Below, one piece after another: positions 8,115 to 16,973 of a DNA stretch of 64,000 bases. The DNA is from Streptomyces sp. NRRL B-3428 (GTDB lineage Bacteria > Actinomycetota > Actinomycetes > Streptomycetales > Streptomycetaceae), in the NCBI GenBank assembly GCA_000721375.1, contig JOGW01000003.1, forward strand, positions 186,001 to 250,000, read 5' to 3'. Position numbers and translations under genes: made by a program. Each line of letters opens with the position of its first letter. Position 1 is the stretch's first letter. The notes under the pieces are model-generated. The model had not been told where the DNA came from. It made no database searches and saw nothing but the letters and a program-made list of their open reading frames with translations.

Positions 8115-8789
8115 TCAGTCCTCCCGATCCGTCTCCTCGGAGACGACCTCGCCGGTCTTCGCGTCGATGTCCAGCTCGTGCCGTACGCGGCCGTCGGTGA
8201 TCTCGACCTCCCACTGGGGGTGGTTCTCCGTGCCCTGGATCGAGACCTTCGAGACGAAACCGGCGCCGATCTCCTTCAGGGCCTTGCCTGCCGCGTCGCC
8301 CAGGGAGAGCGAGGCCGCCGCCAGCTTGGCGAGCGGGATCTTCAGGTAGCCGCGGCGGGAGTCGGGCATGCGGTCCTGGTGGTCGCGGGTCACGGCGCCG
8401 CTCGTTGCGTCCACCGTGATGTTGTGGACGCGCGGTTCGTCCGTCATCACGTCGACTTCCCAGTCGCCGTCCTCGTCGTCGTACTCGACCTCGGTGACCT
8501 TGCCGCCGGGGACCTTCTGCCGCGCGGTCGCGGCCGCCGCCTTGTACGCGACCTTCGGGCCGCCCTGTCCGACGGCCGTGTCGCCGTCGGCCTCAGGCTC
8601 GTTCGCGGGGGTGGCCGAGGCGTCGGCGGACGATGTGCTGCTCGCGGAGGTGCTCGGCTCAGCCGAGGACGAAGACGAGCCGCTGCCCGAGGAGCAGGCC
8701 GCGACCGACAGCGTCAGCGCTCCGGTCACGGCGCCCATCGCGCACAGCCTGCGGGTGCGGGTCAGGGGGCGGCGGCTGCTGGTGGTCAT
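8115..8789 (-). CDS. PepSY-domain lipoprotein
   Basis: A 224-residue secreted lipoprotein. The signal peptide carries a twin-Arg-like and basic start and ends in LSVAAC with the lipidated Cys32. A Ser/Thr/Ala-rich linker follows (about 33-70), then two PepSY-like repeats (VEYDDEDGDWEVDV...ITVDATSGAV and a second with QWEVEITDGRVRHELDIDAKTGEV). PepSY modules are thought to inhibit or chaperone proteases or sense envelope state. ATG with GAGGAG upstream. In streptomycetes such genes often sit near two-component systems, but none is adjacent here. Confidence 0.85.
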   Translation of the reverse strand: MTTSSRRPLTRTRRLCAMGAVTGALTLSVAACSSGSGSSSSSAEPSTSASSTSSADASATPANEPEADGDTAVGQGGPKVAYKAAAATARQKVPGGKVTEVEYDDEDGDWEVDVMTDEPRVHNITVDATSGAVTRDHQDRMPDSRRGYLKIPLAKLAAASLSLGDAAGKALKEIGAGFVSKVSIQGTENHPQWEVEITDGRVRHELDIDAKTGEVVSEETDRED

Positions 8790-8908
8790 CGAGGGCTCCT
8801 CAGGTCGTACGGTTGCGCGTCACACGGCGGACCATCGCCGGCAACCACACGATCACATACGCACCTGAAGTACACCTGAAGGGGCGAACTACCCGATATC
8901 CACGGACA

Positions 8909-9805
8909 TTAGACCTGCCCCTGCAGGTGGTCCCAGAACCCGTCCCGCAGCGCCCGGCGCAGATCCGGCTGGCCGCGCAGCGAGTACTGCAGCAGCCGCT
9001 CGGCCTCGACCAGGAGGTCCTGGTCGACCGGGCCCGGCAGATACGGATGGCCGGGCAGCAGCTCGACCATCTGCTCACGGCCACGCGAGCCCAGCCAGGT
9101 CGCGGCGATCCGCGCGCCGACGAAACGGACGTCGTCGCGGCCCGGCCGGGGTGCGGCGGGGTCGTAGGCGGTGGCGGTGCGCCGGGCCACGTACGGCTTG
9201 ATGAAGTCGAGTTCGAGCGTGCGCTGGCTGTCGACCTCCCAGAGCAGAGGCTCGGCCTGGTTGCGGCCGTCGGGCGCCTCGATGCCCCAGAGATGGACGC
9301 GCGCCCCGTAACCCTGCGCCGCCTCCACCGCCGAGACCAGGTCCTCGTCGCCACCGATCAGGGCCGCGTCGCTGATGGCGCGATGGCGGGCGAGGGACTC
9401 CAGATCGCTGCGGATCAGGGAGTCGACGCCCTTCTGCTGATTGTTGGCGTTGAGGTTGCCGAGGCGGACCTTGACGTCCGGGAGCTCGGCGATCGTCTGC
9501 TGCTCGGAGGTGTGGATACGGCGGCGGGCGCCGTCGTACCAGTAGACGCGCAGCAGCCGGCTGTCCGCGAAGATCGTGCGGGCCTTGTCGATCAGCGCGT
9601 CGATCAGGCCCTCGGCATCCAGGTCGTAGGCCCGGCGATCCTCCGTACCGGCGACGAGGCGGCCGGCCGCGGCGTAGAGATAGCCGGCGTCCACGAAGAT
9701 CGCGTGGGTCGACGGGGTCTTGGCCACCTCCGCGAGCATGCGTTGCAGCAGCTCATTGGTGTGGTCGATACGGGTCGACAGGACCGCAAGGTCTTCTTCG
9801 TTCAT
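8909..9805 (-). CDS. NYN-domain (PIN-like) ribonuclease family protein
   Basis: A 298-residue soluble protein with an N-terminal NYN domain, the PIN-like nuclease fold. The acidic signature residues are visible in HAIFVDAGYLY (strand 1), KGVDSLIRSDL and AALIGGDEDLVSAV, enough to build the metal site. NYN proteins cleave RNA, but the target is unknown. The C-terminal about 100 residues resemble no other domain I recognise. I chose ATG 9805 (MNEEDLAVLSTRID); a TTG start at 9844 is also open. No ribosome binding site precedes either, so the start is the weak point. Confidence 0.85.
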   Translation of the reverse strand: MNEEDLAVLSTRIDHTNELLQRMLAEVAKTPSTHAIFVDAGYLYAAAGRLVAGTEDRRAYDLDAEGLIDALIDKARTIFADSRLLRVYWYDGARRRIHTSEQQTIAELPDVKVRLGNLNANNQQKGVDSLIRSDLESLARHRAISDAALIGGDEDLVSAVEAAQGYGARVHLWGIEAPDGRNQAEPLLWEVDSQRTLELDFIKPYVARRTATAYDPAAPRPGRDDVRFVGARIAATWLGSRGREQMVELLPGHPYLPGPVDQDLLVEAERLLQYSLRGQPDLRRALRDGFWDHLQGQV

Positions 9806-9844
9806 AGGGCAGCCATTGTCCGGCCCGTCACGCTGCGAACACAA

Positions 9845-10031
9845 GTGATTCCGCTACTCGCAGGTAATTAGACGAGGAAAAAATTTCCTTAGCGTAGGGA
9901 ATGTTTGTAGGGTGCAAGTCGTTGAACTCATATGTAACGCGTTGGGAGTCATCACGACATCCTGCGTGAACAACCTCAAAGTTCACTTAGTTCTCCTCCA
10001 GGAGGATCACCCAGACGAAGGGAGAAGCCCT
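9845..10031 (+). promoter_or_regulatory. AT-rich leader and promoter region
   Basis: This 187-base stretch is far more AT-rich than its surroundings and serves both the NYN gene and the 50-residue gene. It contains the imperfect palindrome AGGAAAAAATTTCCT (about 9875-9889), TATGTA (9931-9936) as a possible -10, and TCCTCC-AGGAGGA, which could form a hairpin near 9992-10004, followed by GGGAGAA as ribosome binding site. Confidence 0.4.
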
Positions 10032-10184
10032 ATGCGCTTCGAAATCATGCGCCTGGACGACGTCAACGGAACCGCCGTGGACAGCACCGTCGTGGACGCC
10101 GCCTCCGTCAACCGGATCGTGCAGCAGGCCGCCGCTACCGGCCAGCGCATCTATATCCGCCCGGCCACGGGCGCGGCTTCGTAA
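10032..10184 (+). CDS. Conserved-looking small protein (50 aa)
   Basis: A 50-residue protein, MRFEIMRLDDVNG...YIRPATGAAS, with no membrane segment and no Cys. Start at ATG 10032 with GGGAGAA 9 bases upstream. It stops at TAA (rare in this genome) and is followed by a strong terminator. A monocistronic arrangement, a long AT-rich leader and a TAA stop suggest strong expression. I do not recognise a function; the mixed alpha/beta pattern suggests a small folded protein. Confidence 0.75.
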   Translation: MRFEIMRLDDVNGTAVDSTVVDAASVNRIVQQAAATGQRIYIRPATGAAS

Positions 10185-10213
10185 CGCCGTCGCCTGAGCT
10201 CGCAAGACGTACG

Positions 10214-10246
10214 AAGGCCCCCGCGCACCGATGCGCGGGGGCCTTT
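10214..10246. terminator. Bidirectional terminator
   Basis: Perfect 14-bp stem AAGGCCCCCGCGCA with loop CCGA and exact complement at 10232-10245, then TTT. It lies between the convergent 50-residue gene and marC and can serve both strands. Confidence 0.9.
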
Positions 10247-10273
10247 CGCGTATCCACGGACGACTCCCGGAGC

Positions 10274-10879
10274 TCAGGAACCCTGGATGACCTGGGTGAC
10301 TCCGTTGATGATCTGCTGCACGGCGATCGCGGAGAGCATCATGCCCGCCAGACGGGTGACCAGGACGACTCCGCCGTCCTTGATGACGCGGATGATCACG
10401 AGCGAGTAGCGCATCACGACCCAGAGCACGACGTGGATCGCGACGATCGCCGTCCACACCGAAACCTGGCCCGCGAAACCGTCGGCGTTCTGCACGGCGA
10501 GGATCACCGAGACGATCGCACCGGGCCCCGCGAGCAGCGGCATGCCGAGCGGCACGAGGGCGACGTTGACGTCCTTGGTCTGCTTCGGCTCGTCGGTCTT
10601 GCCGGTGAGCAGGTCGAGTGCGATGAGCAGCAGGAGCAGACCGCCCGCGATCATCAGCGCGGGGACCGAGACGTGCAGATAGTCGAGGATCTGGTGGCCG
10701 ACCAGGCCGAAGACCGAGATCACACCGAAGGCGACACAGACGGCCTGGAAGGCCATCCGGCGCTGGACCTTGGCGGGGCGGCCCGCGGTCAGGGCCAGGA
10801 AGATCGGGGTGACCCCGGGCGGGTCCATGATCACGAAGAGGGTGAGGAAGAGGGAGCCGAATACGGCGGCGTCGAACAC
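10274..10879 (-). CDS. MarC family integral membrane protein
   Basis: A 201-residue protein with six predicted membrane helices, of the MarC/UPF0056 family. The family signature region reads VIMDPPGVTPIFLALT near residues 17-32, with the matching half later at LGMPLLAGPGAIVSVIL. The family was once linked to multiple antibiotic resistance in E. coli, a link later withdrawn; its transport substrate is unsettled. The start is GTG at 10879. It follows the PHP gene on the same strand with 93 bases between. Confidence 0.9.
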   Translation of the reverse strand: MFDAAVFGSLFLTLFVIMDPPGVTPIFLALTAGRPAKVQRRMAFQAVCVAFGVISVFGLVGHQILDYLHVSVPALMIAGGLLLLLIALDLLTGKTDEPKQTKDVNVALVPLGMPLLAGPGAIVSVILAVQNADGFAGQVSVWTAIVAIHVVLWVVMRYSLVIIRVIKDGGVVLVTRLAGMMLSAIAVQQIINGVTQVIQGS

Positions 10880-10972
10880 TGGGGAGCCTTGCGGGAGTTG
10901 AGGGTTGAGCGGGTGGGCACGCGGGCGCGCGGCCTCGGTACGTGAGCTGACGGGAAGGGGGCGGCGCGCAGG

Positions 10973-11836
10973 TTACGCCGGGACTCCCCCGGCGCCGGGC
11001 ACCGGGAAAGCGCCGGTCGCACGACGAATGATCTCCCCGTAGACCTCGGGGTCGGTGGTGTACTCGCCGAGCGAGCAGGTCTTGCGGCTGCCGTGGTAGT
11101 CGCTGGAGCCGGTGGCGAGCAGACCGAGATCGGCGGCGAGGCCCTTGAGCCGGGCGCGAGTCGCCGGGTCGTGGTCCATGTGATCGGCCTCGATGCCGTC
11201 GAGACCGGCCTCCGCGAGCCGCGCCATGGCTTCCTCGGGGACGACCTCGCCGCGCTTGACGGCCAGCGGATGCGCGAACACCGTCACACCGCCGGCGGCC
11301 TTGACCAGACGGATCGCCTCGAACGGATCGAGCTCGTGCTTGGCGACGTACGCACGGCCGCCGTCGGCGAGCCAGTCCTGCGTGAAGGCGTCGGAGACGG
11401 TGGCCACGACGCCCCGCTCGACGAGCGCCTCGGCGATGTGCGGGCGGCCGATCGAACCGTCTCCGGCGATACGGGCCACCTGGTCCCACTCGACCGGGAC
11501 ACCCAGCTCCTGGAGCTTGCCGACCATGGCGCGGGCGCGCGGGACGCGGTCGTCGCGGACGAGTTCGCGCTCGGCGAGGAGAGCGGGTTCGTCGGCATCG
11601 AAGAGGTACGCGAGGAGGTGGAGGCCCGTGCCGTCGAGCCGGCAGGAGAGCTCGGCGCCGGTCACGAGGGTCAGTCCCTCGGGCAGCGCCTTCACCGCCT
11701 CCGCGTGGCCGCGGGTGGTGTCGTGATCGGTGATCGCGACGACGTCCAGACCGGCGCGCTTGGCGTTGCGCACGAGTTCGGCGGGGGTGTCGGTGCCGTC
11801 GGAGGCCGTGGAGTGAGCGTGCAGATCGATACGCAC
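10973..11836 (-). CDS. PHP-domain phosphoesterase
   Basis: A 287-residue PHP metallo-phosphoesterase. Metal ligands are visible: His6 and His8 in RIDLHAHS, Asp13 in TASDG, DHDT near 37-40, a Glu in TGAELS, His in FAHPL, and GSSDYHGS near the C-terminus. Relatives hydrolyse phosphate esters such as 3',5'-nucleotide bisphosphates or histidinol phosphate; the length fits the stand-alone YciV/TrpH-like group (nucleotide or RNA 5' ends). I chose the GTG at 11836, preceded by GAGAGGAG; the open frame upstream to 12193 is not gene-like. Confidence 0.9.
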   Translation of the reverse strand: MRIDLHAHSTASDGTDTPAELVRNAKRAGLDVVAITDHDTTRGHAEAVKALPEGLTLVTGAELSCRLDGTGLHLLAYLFDADEPALLAERELVRDDRVPRARAMVGKLQELGVPVEWDQVARIAGDGSIGRPHIAEALVERGVVATVSDAFTQDWLADGGRAYVAKHELDPFEAIRLVKAAGGVTVFAHPLAVKRGEVVPEEAMARLAEAGLDGIEADHMDHDPATRARLKGLAADLGLLATGSSDYHGSRKTCSLGEYTTDPEVYGEIIRRATGAFPVPGAGGVPA

Positions 11837-12101
11837 GGGGACTCCTCTCGGCTTCTGCGGTTTCGGTCGACGCTCCAGGATAGCGGTGGCTTCGGGGGTG
11901 CTCGGTCCGTCGGAGGCGGGGGTGCCGTGGGGCGGGGCGTGGGGCGGGGCGTGCTGTCGGGGTGCGGTGGGTTGGATTGCGGCAGTCGTACGGCTGGTCA
12001 GGTTGCCGGGTGCGGGCATGGCCGGACGGCGCCGCCCGCTGGGACAATCCCCTGTCGTCGGGCCCGGTGTGCGGGCCTCGCTGTCGAAGCGGAGCGTCGT
12101 G

Positions 12102-12419
12102 ATGGTGTGGGTAGTGGGCGTGGGCGCGCTCGTGGGCGCGCTGGCCGTCGCGGCGGGCGTCGCGACACTGCGGACCGGCTGGATCCTGCCCACCGCCCGC
12201 CGTCAGGTGAGACGGCCCCGTCTGCACGGGTACGGCGCGGTGTGCGTGGGCTCCTCGTGCCTGCTGCAGAGCGCGTTCTACTTCCTGCCGGACATCTCCT
12301 GGAACACCCGCTTCTTCACCGGCAACGCCGTCCTGTTCACGGGCCTGCTCCTCCTGCTCCTGAGCCAGCTGCTCCCCGTGCGCCGGGCGCCGGACCACTC
12401 CGCTCCCTCGGACGTCTGA
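12102..12419 (+). CDS. Small membrane protein (105 aa)
   Basis: A 105-residue protein with three predicted membrane helices (VWVVGVGALVGALAVAAGV at 2-20, AVCVGSSCLLQSAFYFL near 47-63, FFTGNAVLFTGLLLLLLSQLL near 71-91) and a short polar tail. ATG 12102 with GGAG about 8 bases upstream; the preceding open frame back to 11886 lacks coding character. Function unknown. Confidence 0.65.
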   Translation: MVWVVGVGALVGALAVAAGVATLRTGWILPTARRQVRRPRLHGYGAVCVGSSCLLQSAFYFLPDISWNTRFFTGNAVLFTGLLLLLLSQLLPVRRAPDHSAPSDV

Positions 12420-12602
12420 GGGGCGTCTGCTGCAGAGGACTTGTGGGGGTGGGTGCACCCGCCGGCCGGTGTCATTCTCGCGTCCGGTCGGTGTGGGGTC
12501 GGGGCCGGGGTGGGGTGCCATGCTCACCCGGGCAATGGCGCCGTTTTCGCGAAGGCTCGCCGTTTGCGTCGGGGTTGCCCGGGTGCCAGGCACACACGTG
12601 CC

Positions 12603-13244
12603 TCACACCATCAGAATCCGCGGCGAAAGCGCCCCGCACGGCAGCAGCTCCACCTCGGCCCCCGCGTCCCGCAGATCCGTGAGCACCAGCTCGTCGTACA
12701 TCAGCAGGCCCGACTGCTCCGGCCACACCACGGCCCACAGCCACAGCCCCAGCGCCTCACCCGCGAAGACCGCCCGGTCCGTGGGCGTGTCGCGGACGTG
12801 CCACAGGGGTGTGGGCCGGCCCGCCGCGAGGACCTTGGCCTGCGGAGGGCGGGAGACATCCATGTGCGCGCCCGGGTCAGGGCCGGGGAGACCGGCATAG
12901 CGGGCGCCGAGCCCGATGCCGAGTTCCTCGGCGACCAGAATCAGCTCGCCCATGCCGCCGAGCGGCCCCGGCCCCGTGCAGGCGACCACCGTCGCACGCC
13001 CGCCACTGCGGTCGTCGCCCGCGCAGGCCACTCCCGTGAACAGCCAGCCGACCGGCAAGGGCCAGGGCATCCAGACGGGGACATGGGAGCGGTGCACGAC
13101 GACGGAGAGCGCCTCGACGCTCGGCGGGACCACGGGCTGCAACGGGTGCACGGTGCCGTGCACGTCGCACTGCCAGGCGTCGGCGAAGAGACCGGGAGCC
13201 CGTACCCGGCCACCGCACTTCGGGCAACTGGGTTCGCCCCTCAT
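12603..13244 (-). CDS. Hypothetical protein with N-terminal zinc ribbon (DUF6758-like)
   Basis: A 213-residue protein whose first 30 residues form a zinc-ribbon-like motif (CPKCGGRVRAPGLFADAWQCDVHG). The remainder is rich in Trp, Pro and Gly (VPVWMPWPLPVGWLFTGVACAGDD, GLWLWAVVWPEQSGLLMYDEL). I recall this as a streptomycete protein family labelled DUF6758, without known function. No clear ribosome binding site precedes the ATG at 13244. It stands 83 bases upstream of the SUFU-domain gene's stop and reads away from it, and could be co-transcribed. Confidence 0.75.
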   Translation of the reverse strand: MRGEPSCPKCGGRVRAPGLFADAWQCDVHGTVHPLQPVVPPSVEALSVVVHRSHVPVWMPWPLPVGWLFTGVACAGDDRSGGRATVVACTGPGPLGGMGELILVAEELGIGLGARYAGLPGPDPGAHMDVSRPPQAKVLAAGRPTPLWHVRDTPTDRAVFAGEALGLWLWAVVWPEQSGLLMYDELVLTDLRDAGAEVELLPCGALSPRILMV

Positions 13245-13327
13245 AGGGCACCACGGTCCTACCCGCCCGCGCCCGCGTCAAGGACGATCACCCGTACAGC
13301 GCCGACCAGTTGTTCCGCGCCTGGACG

Positions 13328-13924
13328 TCAGTCCAGGCCCACCGACCCCCGCGACGGATCCCGCAGATCCGTCCCCCGGGCCAGCCACCGCTCCTCCAGC
13401 GCCCCCGCCCCGTGCACCCGCTTCCACGCCGCCTCGTTCGGCGTCATGGGGAGCAGGGGCAGGAAGCGGACGGGGTCCATCGGGTCGTCCAGGGCCAAGT
13501 CCTCGACCAGACCGCCCGGTTCGCCCACCAGGACCGAGGTGAAGGGGGCGCCCGGCCACAGGGGTTCGCCGGTGTCGAGCGAGGCGCCGGGCGCCACCAC
13601 GACGCCCTCGACCTGGGGAGAGGCGGCCAGGATCGCCAGCGGCCTGAGCACCTTGTCGGTGTCGGCGCGCCCTGCTCGTACCGAGAGAATCAGCTCCGCG
13701 CGGGGGCCGCGCACCGGGTCTGCGAGTGCCGCGGTGGGGTCCGCCATGGGGGCCGCGGACATGCCGAGCGTCGCGTACCGCACCACGTCGCCGTCCGGTG
13801 AGGCATCCGTGAAACGGAGCACCTCGACACGGTCCGTGCCGAGGAAGGTCACCGACGCGCGCGCATCCGGTTCGCCCAGGGTCGTCCGCAACCGGGCTTC
13901 GACGAGAGCCAGTACATCTGCCAT
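13328..13924 (-). CDS. Suppressor-of-fused (SUFU) domain protein
   Basis: A 198-residue soluble protein matching the bacterial SUFU domain: the hallmark C-terminal stretch LLPMTPNEAAWKRVHGAGAL is intact. In bacteria such proteins occur in toxin immunity or as stand-alone proteins; nothing next to it looks like a toxin, so immunity is not supported here. Start at ATG 13924 (MADVLALVEARL). No Shine-Dalgarno; TATGCT lies 6 bases upstream, indicating a leaderless transcript. Confidence 0.85.
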   Translation of the reverse strand: MADVLALVEARLRTTLGEPDARASVTFLGTDRVEVLRFTDASPDGDVVRYATLGMSAAPMADPTAALADPVRGPRAELILSVRAGRADTDKVLRPLAILAASPQVEGVVVAPGASLDTGEPLWPGAPFTSVLVGEPGGLVEDLALDDPMDPVRFLPLLPMTPNEAAWKRVHGAGALEERWLARGTDLRDPSRGSVGLD

Positions 13925-13930
13925 CCCGCG

Positions 13931-13936
13931 AGCATA
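13931..13936 (-). promoter_or_regulatory. -10 box TATGCT, leaderless SUFU transcript
   Basis: TATGCT six bases (CGCGGG) before the ATG at 13924. Confidence 0.5.
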
Positions 13937-14422
13937 GATCTCGTATGGGAAAGGCAAAGCAGGGCAAGGCACTTCAGTCGGCTGATAGGGTTGGCGGCTG
14001 GTCAGGGCAGCGTGTTGACGGCCACACTGGAACCGACACGCACAAGGCCCGGCAGACGGCTTTCCCCTACGGGGGCCCGGCGCGAGGAGGTGGGACTCAT
14101 GGATCGAAGTCGACCGTGCAGTACCACCCGTTCTTCCGCCTGACAGCCACCGGCTTTTCACTCGGGGCTTCCCGTACCCCGCCCGCAGTCGGGCAAACTC
14201 CGGACACAGGCACCAGGTTCACGACGGAAGAGCGTTTCGGCCCCGCACCATCCCGTGCTTGATCTGTCCCAGTGGCGAGAGCGCCGGGAGTGTACGCACG
14301 GTGCCGCCCGCTTTGCGGATGTCCTCCTGAGGTCCCCCAGGGCCTCCAGAGCCGTCGGACGTCCCCATTCCGGGCTGTGCCACCGCCCGCTCACCGGCAG
14401 TCGCGCCTCGAAGGAGCCTGCC
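13937..14422 (+). other. Long non-coding leader upstream of corA
   Basis: About 486 bases without a convincing gene. An open frame at 13945-14262 has poor codon bias and no ribosome binding site. TTGACG occurs at 14015-14020, but no matching -10 follows. The region most likely holds the corA promoter and leader; I could not fold a recognisable Mg-sensing element by eye. Confidence 0.4.
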
Positions 14423-15535
14423 ATGTCGATGATCCGTGACCTGCGTGCCGCCGTCCGCCCCCAGCTCCGCAAGGACGCGAGCGGTCCCGCGTACGACGCC
14501 ACCCGCGACCCCTCCGCGCTGAGCGCCGTGGTCGACTGCGCCGTCTACCGCGACGGACGCCGCGTGAAGAGCGAGGAGTGCCAGACCCCGCACCAGGCGA
14601 TGCTCCAGGTCCGGCGCGACGGCGGCTTCGCGTGGATCGGTCTGCACGAGCCCACCGAGACCGAATTCGCGGGTATCGCCGCCGAGTTCGGCCTTCACCC
14701 GCTGGCCGTCGAGGACGCGGTGCACGCGCATCAGCGGCCGAAGCTGGAGCGTTACGACGACACGCTGTTCATGGTGTTCAAGACGATCCACTACGTGGAG
14801 CACGCCGAACTCACCGCCACCAGCGAGGTCGTGGAGACCGGCGAGGTCATGTGCTTCACCGGCAAGGACTTCTTCATCACCGTGCGGCACGGCGGCCAGG
14901 GGTCGCTGCGCGGGCTTCGGCACCGGCTCCAGGACGACCCGGACCTGCTCGCCAAGGGGCCCTCTTCGGTCCTGCACGCCATCGCCGACCACGTGGTGGA
15001 CGGATACATCGCGGTCGCGGACGCCGTGCAGAACGACATCGACGAGGTCGAGAGCGAGGTCTTCTCGCCGGACAGCAAGGGCCGCGCGCGCGGCAGCGAC
15101 GCCGGGCGGATCTACCAGCTCAAGCGTGAAGTCCTGGAGTTCAAGCGGGCGGTGGCGCCGCTGAGCCGGCCGCTGCAGCTCCTGAGTGAACGGCCGATGC
15201 GCCTCATCGACCCGGACATCCAGAACTACTTCCGTGACGTGGCCGACCACCTGGCCCGCGTCCAGGAGCAGGTCGTCGGCTTCGACGAACTGCTCAACTC
15301 GATCCTGCAGGCCAACCTCGCGCAGGCGACCGTCGCGCAGAACGAGGACATGCGCAAGATCACCTCGTGGGCGGCCATCATCGCCGTACCGACGATGATC
15401 TGCGGTGTGTACGGGATGAACTTCGAGCACATGCCGGAGCTCCAGTGGCGCTACGGCTATCCCATGGTGCTCGTCGGCATCGTCGGTATCTGTCTGACGA
15501 TCCACCGCACTCTGAAGCGGAACGGTTGGCTTTGA
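14423..15535 (+). CDS. corA: CorA family magnesium/cobalt transporter
   Basis: A 370-residue CorA channel. The long cytoplasmic N-terminal funnel is followed by two C-terminal membrane helices, the first ending in the diagnostic YGMNF loop (GVYGMNFEHMPELQW). It imports Mg2+ (and Co2+/Ni2+) down the membrane potential as a pentamer. ATG 14423 with GAAGGAG directly upstream. A CorA gene also occurs near the CBS/DUF1003/mrp cluster in mycobacteria (Rv1239c), and the same cluster lies downstream here beyond the transposable element, so Mg homeostasis genes may have been grouped ancestrally. Confidence 0.95.
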   Translation: MSMIRDLRAAVRPQLRKDASGPAYDATRDPSALSAVVDCAVYRDGRRVKSEECQTPHQAMLQVRRDGGFAWIGLHEPTETEFAGIAAEFGLHPLAVEDAVHAHQRPKLERYDDTLFMVFKTIHYVEHAELTATSEVVETGEVMCFTGKDFFITVRHGGQGSLRGLRHRLQDDPDLLAKGPSSVLHAIADHVVDGYIAVADAVQNDIDEVESEVFSPDSKGRARGSDAGRIYQLKREVLEFKRAVAPLSRPLQLLSERPMRLIDPDIQNYFRDVADHLARVQEQVVGFDELLNSILQANLAQATVAQNEDMRKITSWAAIIAVPTMICGVYGMNFEHMPELQWRYGYPMVLVGIVGICLTIHRTLKRNGWL

Positions 15536-15574
15536 AATCCTCTGCCCCGTGTGCGGGGCGGAATCCCCTCCGTG

Positions 15575-16885
15575 TCAGCGTGTGACTGGATGGGTGGTTG
15601 ACGCTTCACGGCCTGCCCGACGGCTAAGGCTCCACGTCCTGACACCCGCAATTTCCTGGGGCGTTTGCTGCTTGGTGGCTGTCTCAATGTTGCACGAGGC
15701 GTTGGTATCGGCGTTGCCGGACCATCCGCAGGTCTCGTTCTTGCACACGAACACGGCCTGGGACTCGCGGTTGCCTTCGCTGATGAAGCCACACGCGTGA
15801 CACCGGCGTGAGGTGTTCGGGGCAGGAACCTTGACCAGGTGTCCGCCCCGGTCGGCGAGCTTGTATGCGAGCAGGGTGACCGTGCGGCCCCATGCCTCGC
15901 CGCTGATCGACCGGTTGAGTCCGGCCTTCTGCCGGACGTTCTTACCCGGCTCTGCGACGGTGCCCTGGGCCGACTTGACCATGCTCGCGATGGTGAGTGC
16001 TTCCACCCCGACGACACCGAACGTCTCTGCGATGCGGGTGGTGGTCTTGTGCTGCCAATCGAGGGCGCGGCGCTTGGCTCTCGCGCGATACCCAGCGATC
16101 AACTGGTTGATACGGCGCAGCCGGTTCGAGATCTTCTCGCCCAGCCTTTGGCGGAACTTCCGGCGTTCACGGGTGCGCTCCAGACGCCGCAGCCGCTCTG
16201 CTTCCTTCGGCTTCAGCCACGTGTCGTGGTCGCGGAAGGTTCCATCCGACAGGGCCAGGGGGCGGGTGACACCGACGTCGATGCCGACACCGTCACCCAG
16301 GTGCGGTTTCGGCTCGTCCCCGATCAGTTCGGTGCGGAACACGATGTGCCAGCCGAGAGCGTCCTTGACCAGACGCGCACCGCTCACCCGGCCGGGAGGC
16401 GACCCCTTGGTGACGCCAGGGAGATCCTTGGTCCAGCGGAAGCGGACCAGCCCGACCATCGGCACCCACACCTGCCCCCAACGCCGGTTGATACGGGTGA
16501 TGCGCAGGTCACGGCCCTGCGGAATGTCGACGGCGGCGCGGGTGCGGAGCCGGGCCTTGAAAGTGGGGGCCTCGGCCCGGCCTTCCCAGCAGTTCACCCA
16601 GGCCCGCAGATACGTCTTCAGGACCTGCTGCGCGGCCTGCGCGGGAAGCCTGGCCAGCCAGTCGATCTCCTTACGAGCCCGGCAAATTTCCGCATCCATC
16701 CGGGACACCGAGCGCTGACACTTCGGCGTCATCGTCCACACATCATGGATCAGATTCCACAGCGCACGGGCGGCGTGGCCCTGCTCCTCAACCTTCCACC
16801 GCTGGACAGGGGTGAGGTCAAGCCGAGCTTTGTGCCCACGCTGCCGCTTCAACTCCCCACCGCCGTCTGCTTGTTGGCCGACCAC
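15575..16885 (-). CDS. tnpB: TnpB, RNA-guided nuclease of IS605-type element
   Basis: A 436-residue TnpB/OrfB protein. The RuvC-like triad is complete: Asp203 in GIDVGV, Glu295 in GVEAL, Asp393 in GNADTNAS. The four zinc-knuckle Cys are present (C362, C365, C381, C386). TnpB proteins are ancestors of Cas12 and cut DNA guided by an RNA transcribed from the element's own end (omega or reRNA). That RNA would overlap the tnpB 3' end and run toward corA, so its guide would be copied from the corA 3' end. The start is taken as GTG 16885; a later start at the LKRQRGHKAR stretch is possible. The intact catalytic site beside a dead TnpA is notable. Confidence 0.9.
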   Translation of the reverse strand: MVGQQADGGGELKRQRGHKARLDLTPVQRWKVEEQGHAARALWNLIHDVWTMTPKCQRSVSRMDAEICRARKEIDWLARLPAQAAQQVLKTYLRAWVNCWEGRAEAPTFKARLRTRAAVDIPQGRDLRITRINRRWGQVWVPMVGLVRFRWTKDLPGVTKGSPPGRVSGARLVKDALGWHIVFRTELIGDEPKPHLGDGVGIDVGVTRPLALSDGTFRDHDTWLKPKEAERLRRLERTRERRKFRQRLGEKISNRLRRINQLIAGYRARAKRRALDWQHKTTTRIAETFGVVGVEALTIASMVKSAQGTVAEPGKNVRQKAGLNRSISGEAWGRTVTLLAYKLADRGGHLVKVPAPNTSRRCHACGFISEGNRESQAVFVCKNETCGWSGNADTNASCNIETATKQQTPQEIAGVRTWSLSRRAGREASTTHPVTR

Positions 16886-16973
16886 AGTCCGTCATCGGGC
16901 ACCCCGGAATCACATGCGGCGATCGTACGAACAGACGACACAACATGTCGCCGGGAACATCCGTTCCCCACCT

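Noticed and set aside
8909..10184. NYN nuclease plus 50-residue protein as toxin-antitoxin or defence pair
   Set aside because: The genes are divergent with separate control and both look like conserved streptomycete genes; no other defence gene is nearby.
13328..13924. SUFU protein as immunity protein of a toxin pair
   Set aside because: No toxin-like, secretion-linked or polymorphic gene lies next to it.
13945..14262. 105-codon frame upstream of corA
   Set aside because: No ribosome binding site, weak codon bias, no recognisable sequence; treated as non-coding leader.
15575..16885. TnpB as part of a CRISPR-Cas12 locus
   Set aside because: The neighbouring tnpA remnant and the absence of repeats identify it as an IS605-type protein.
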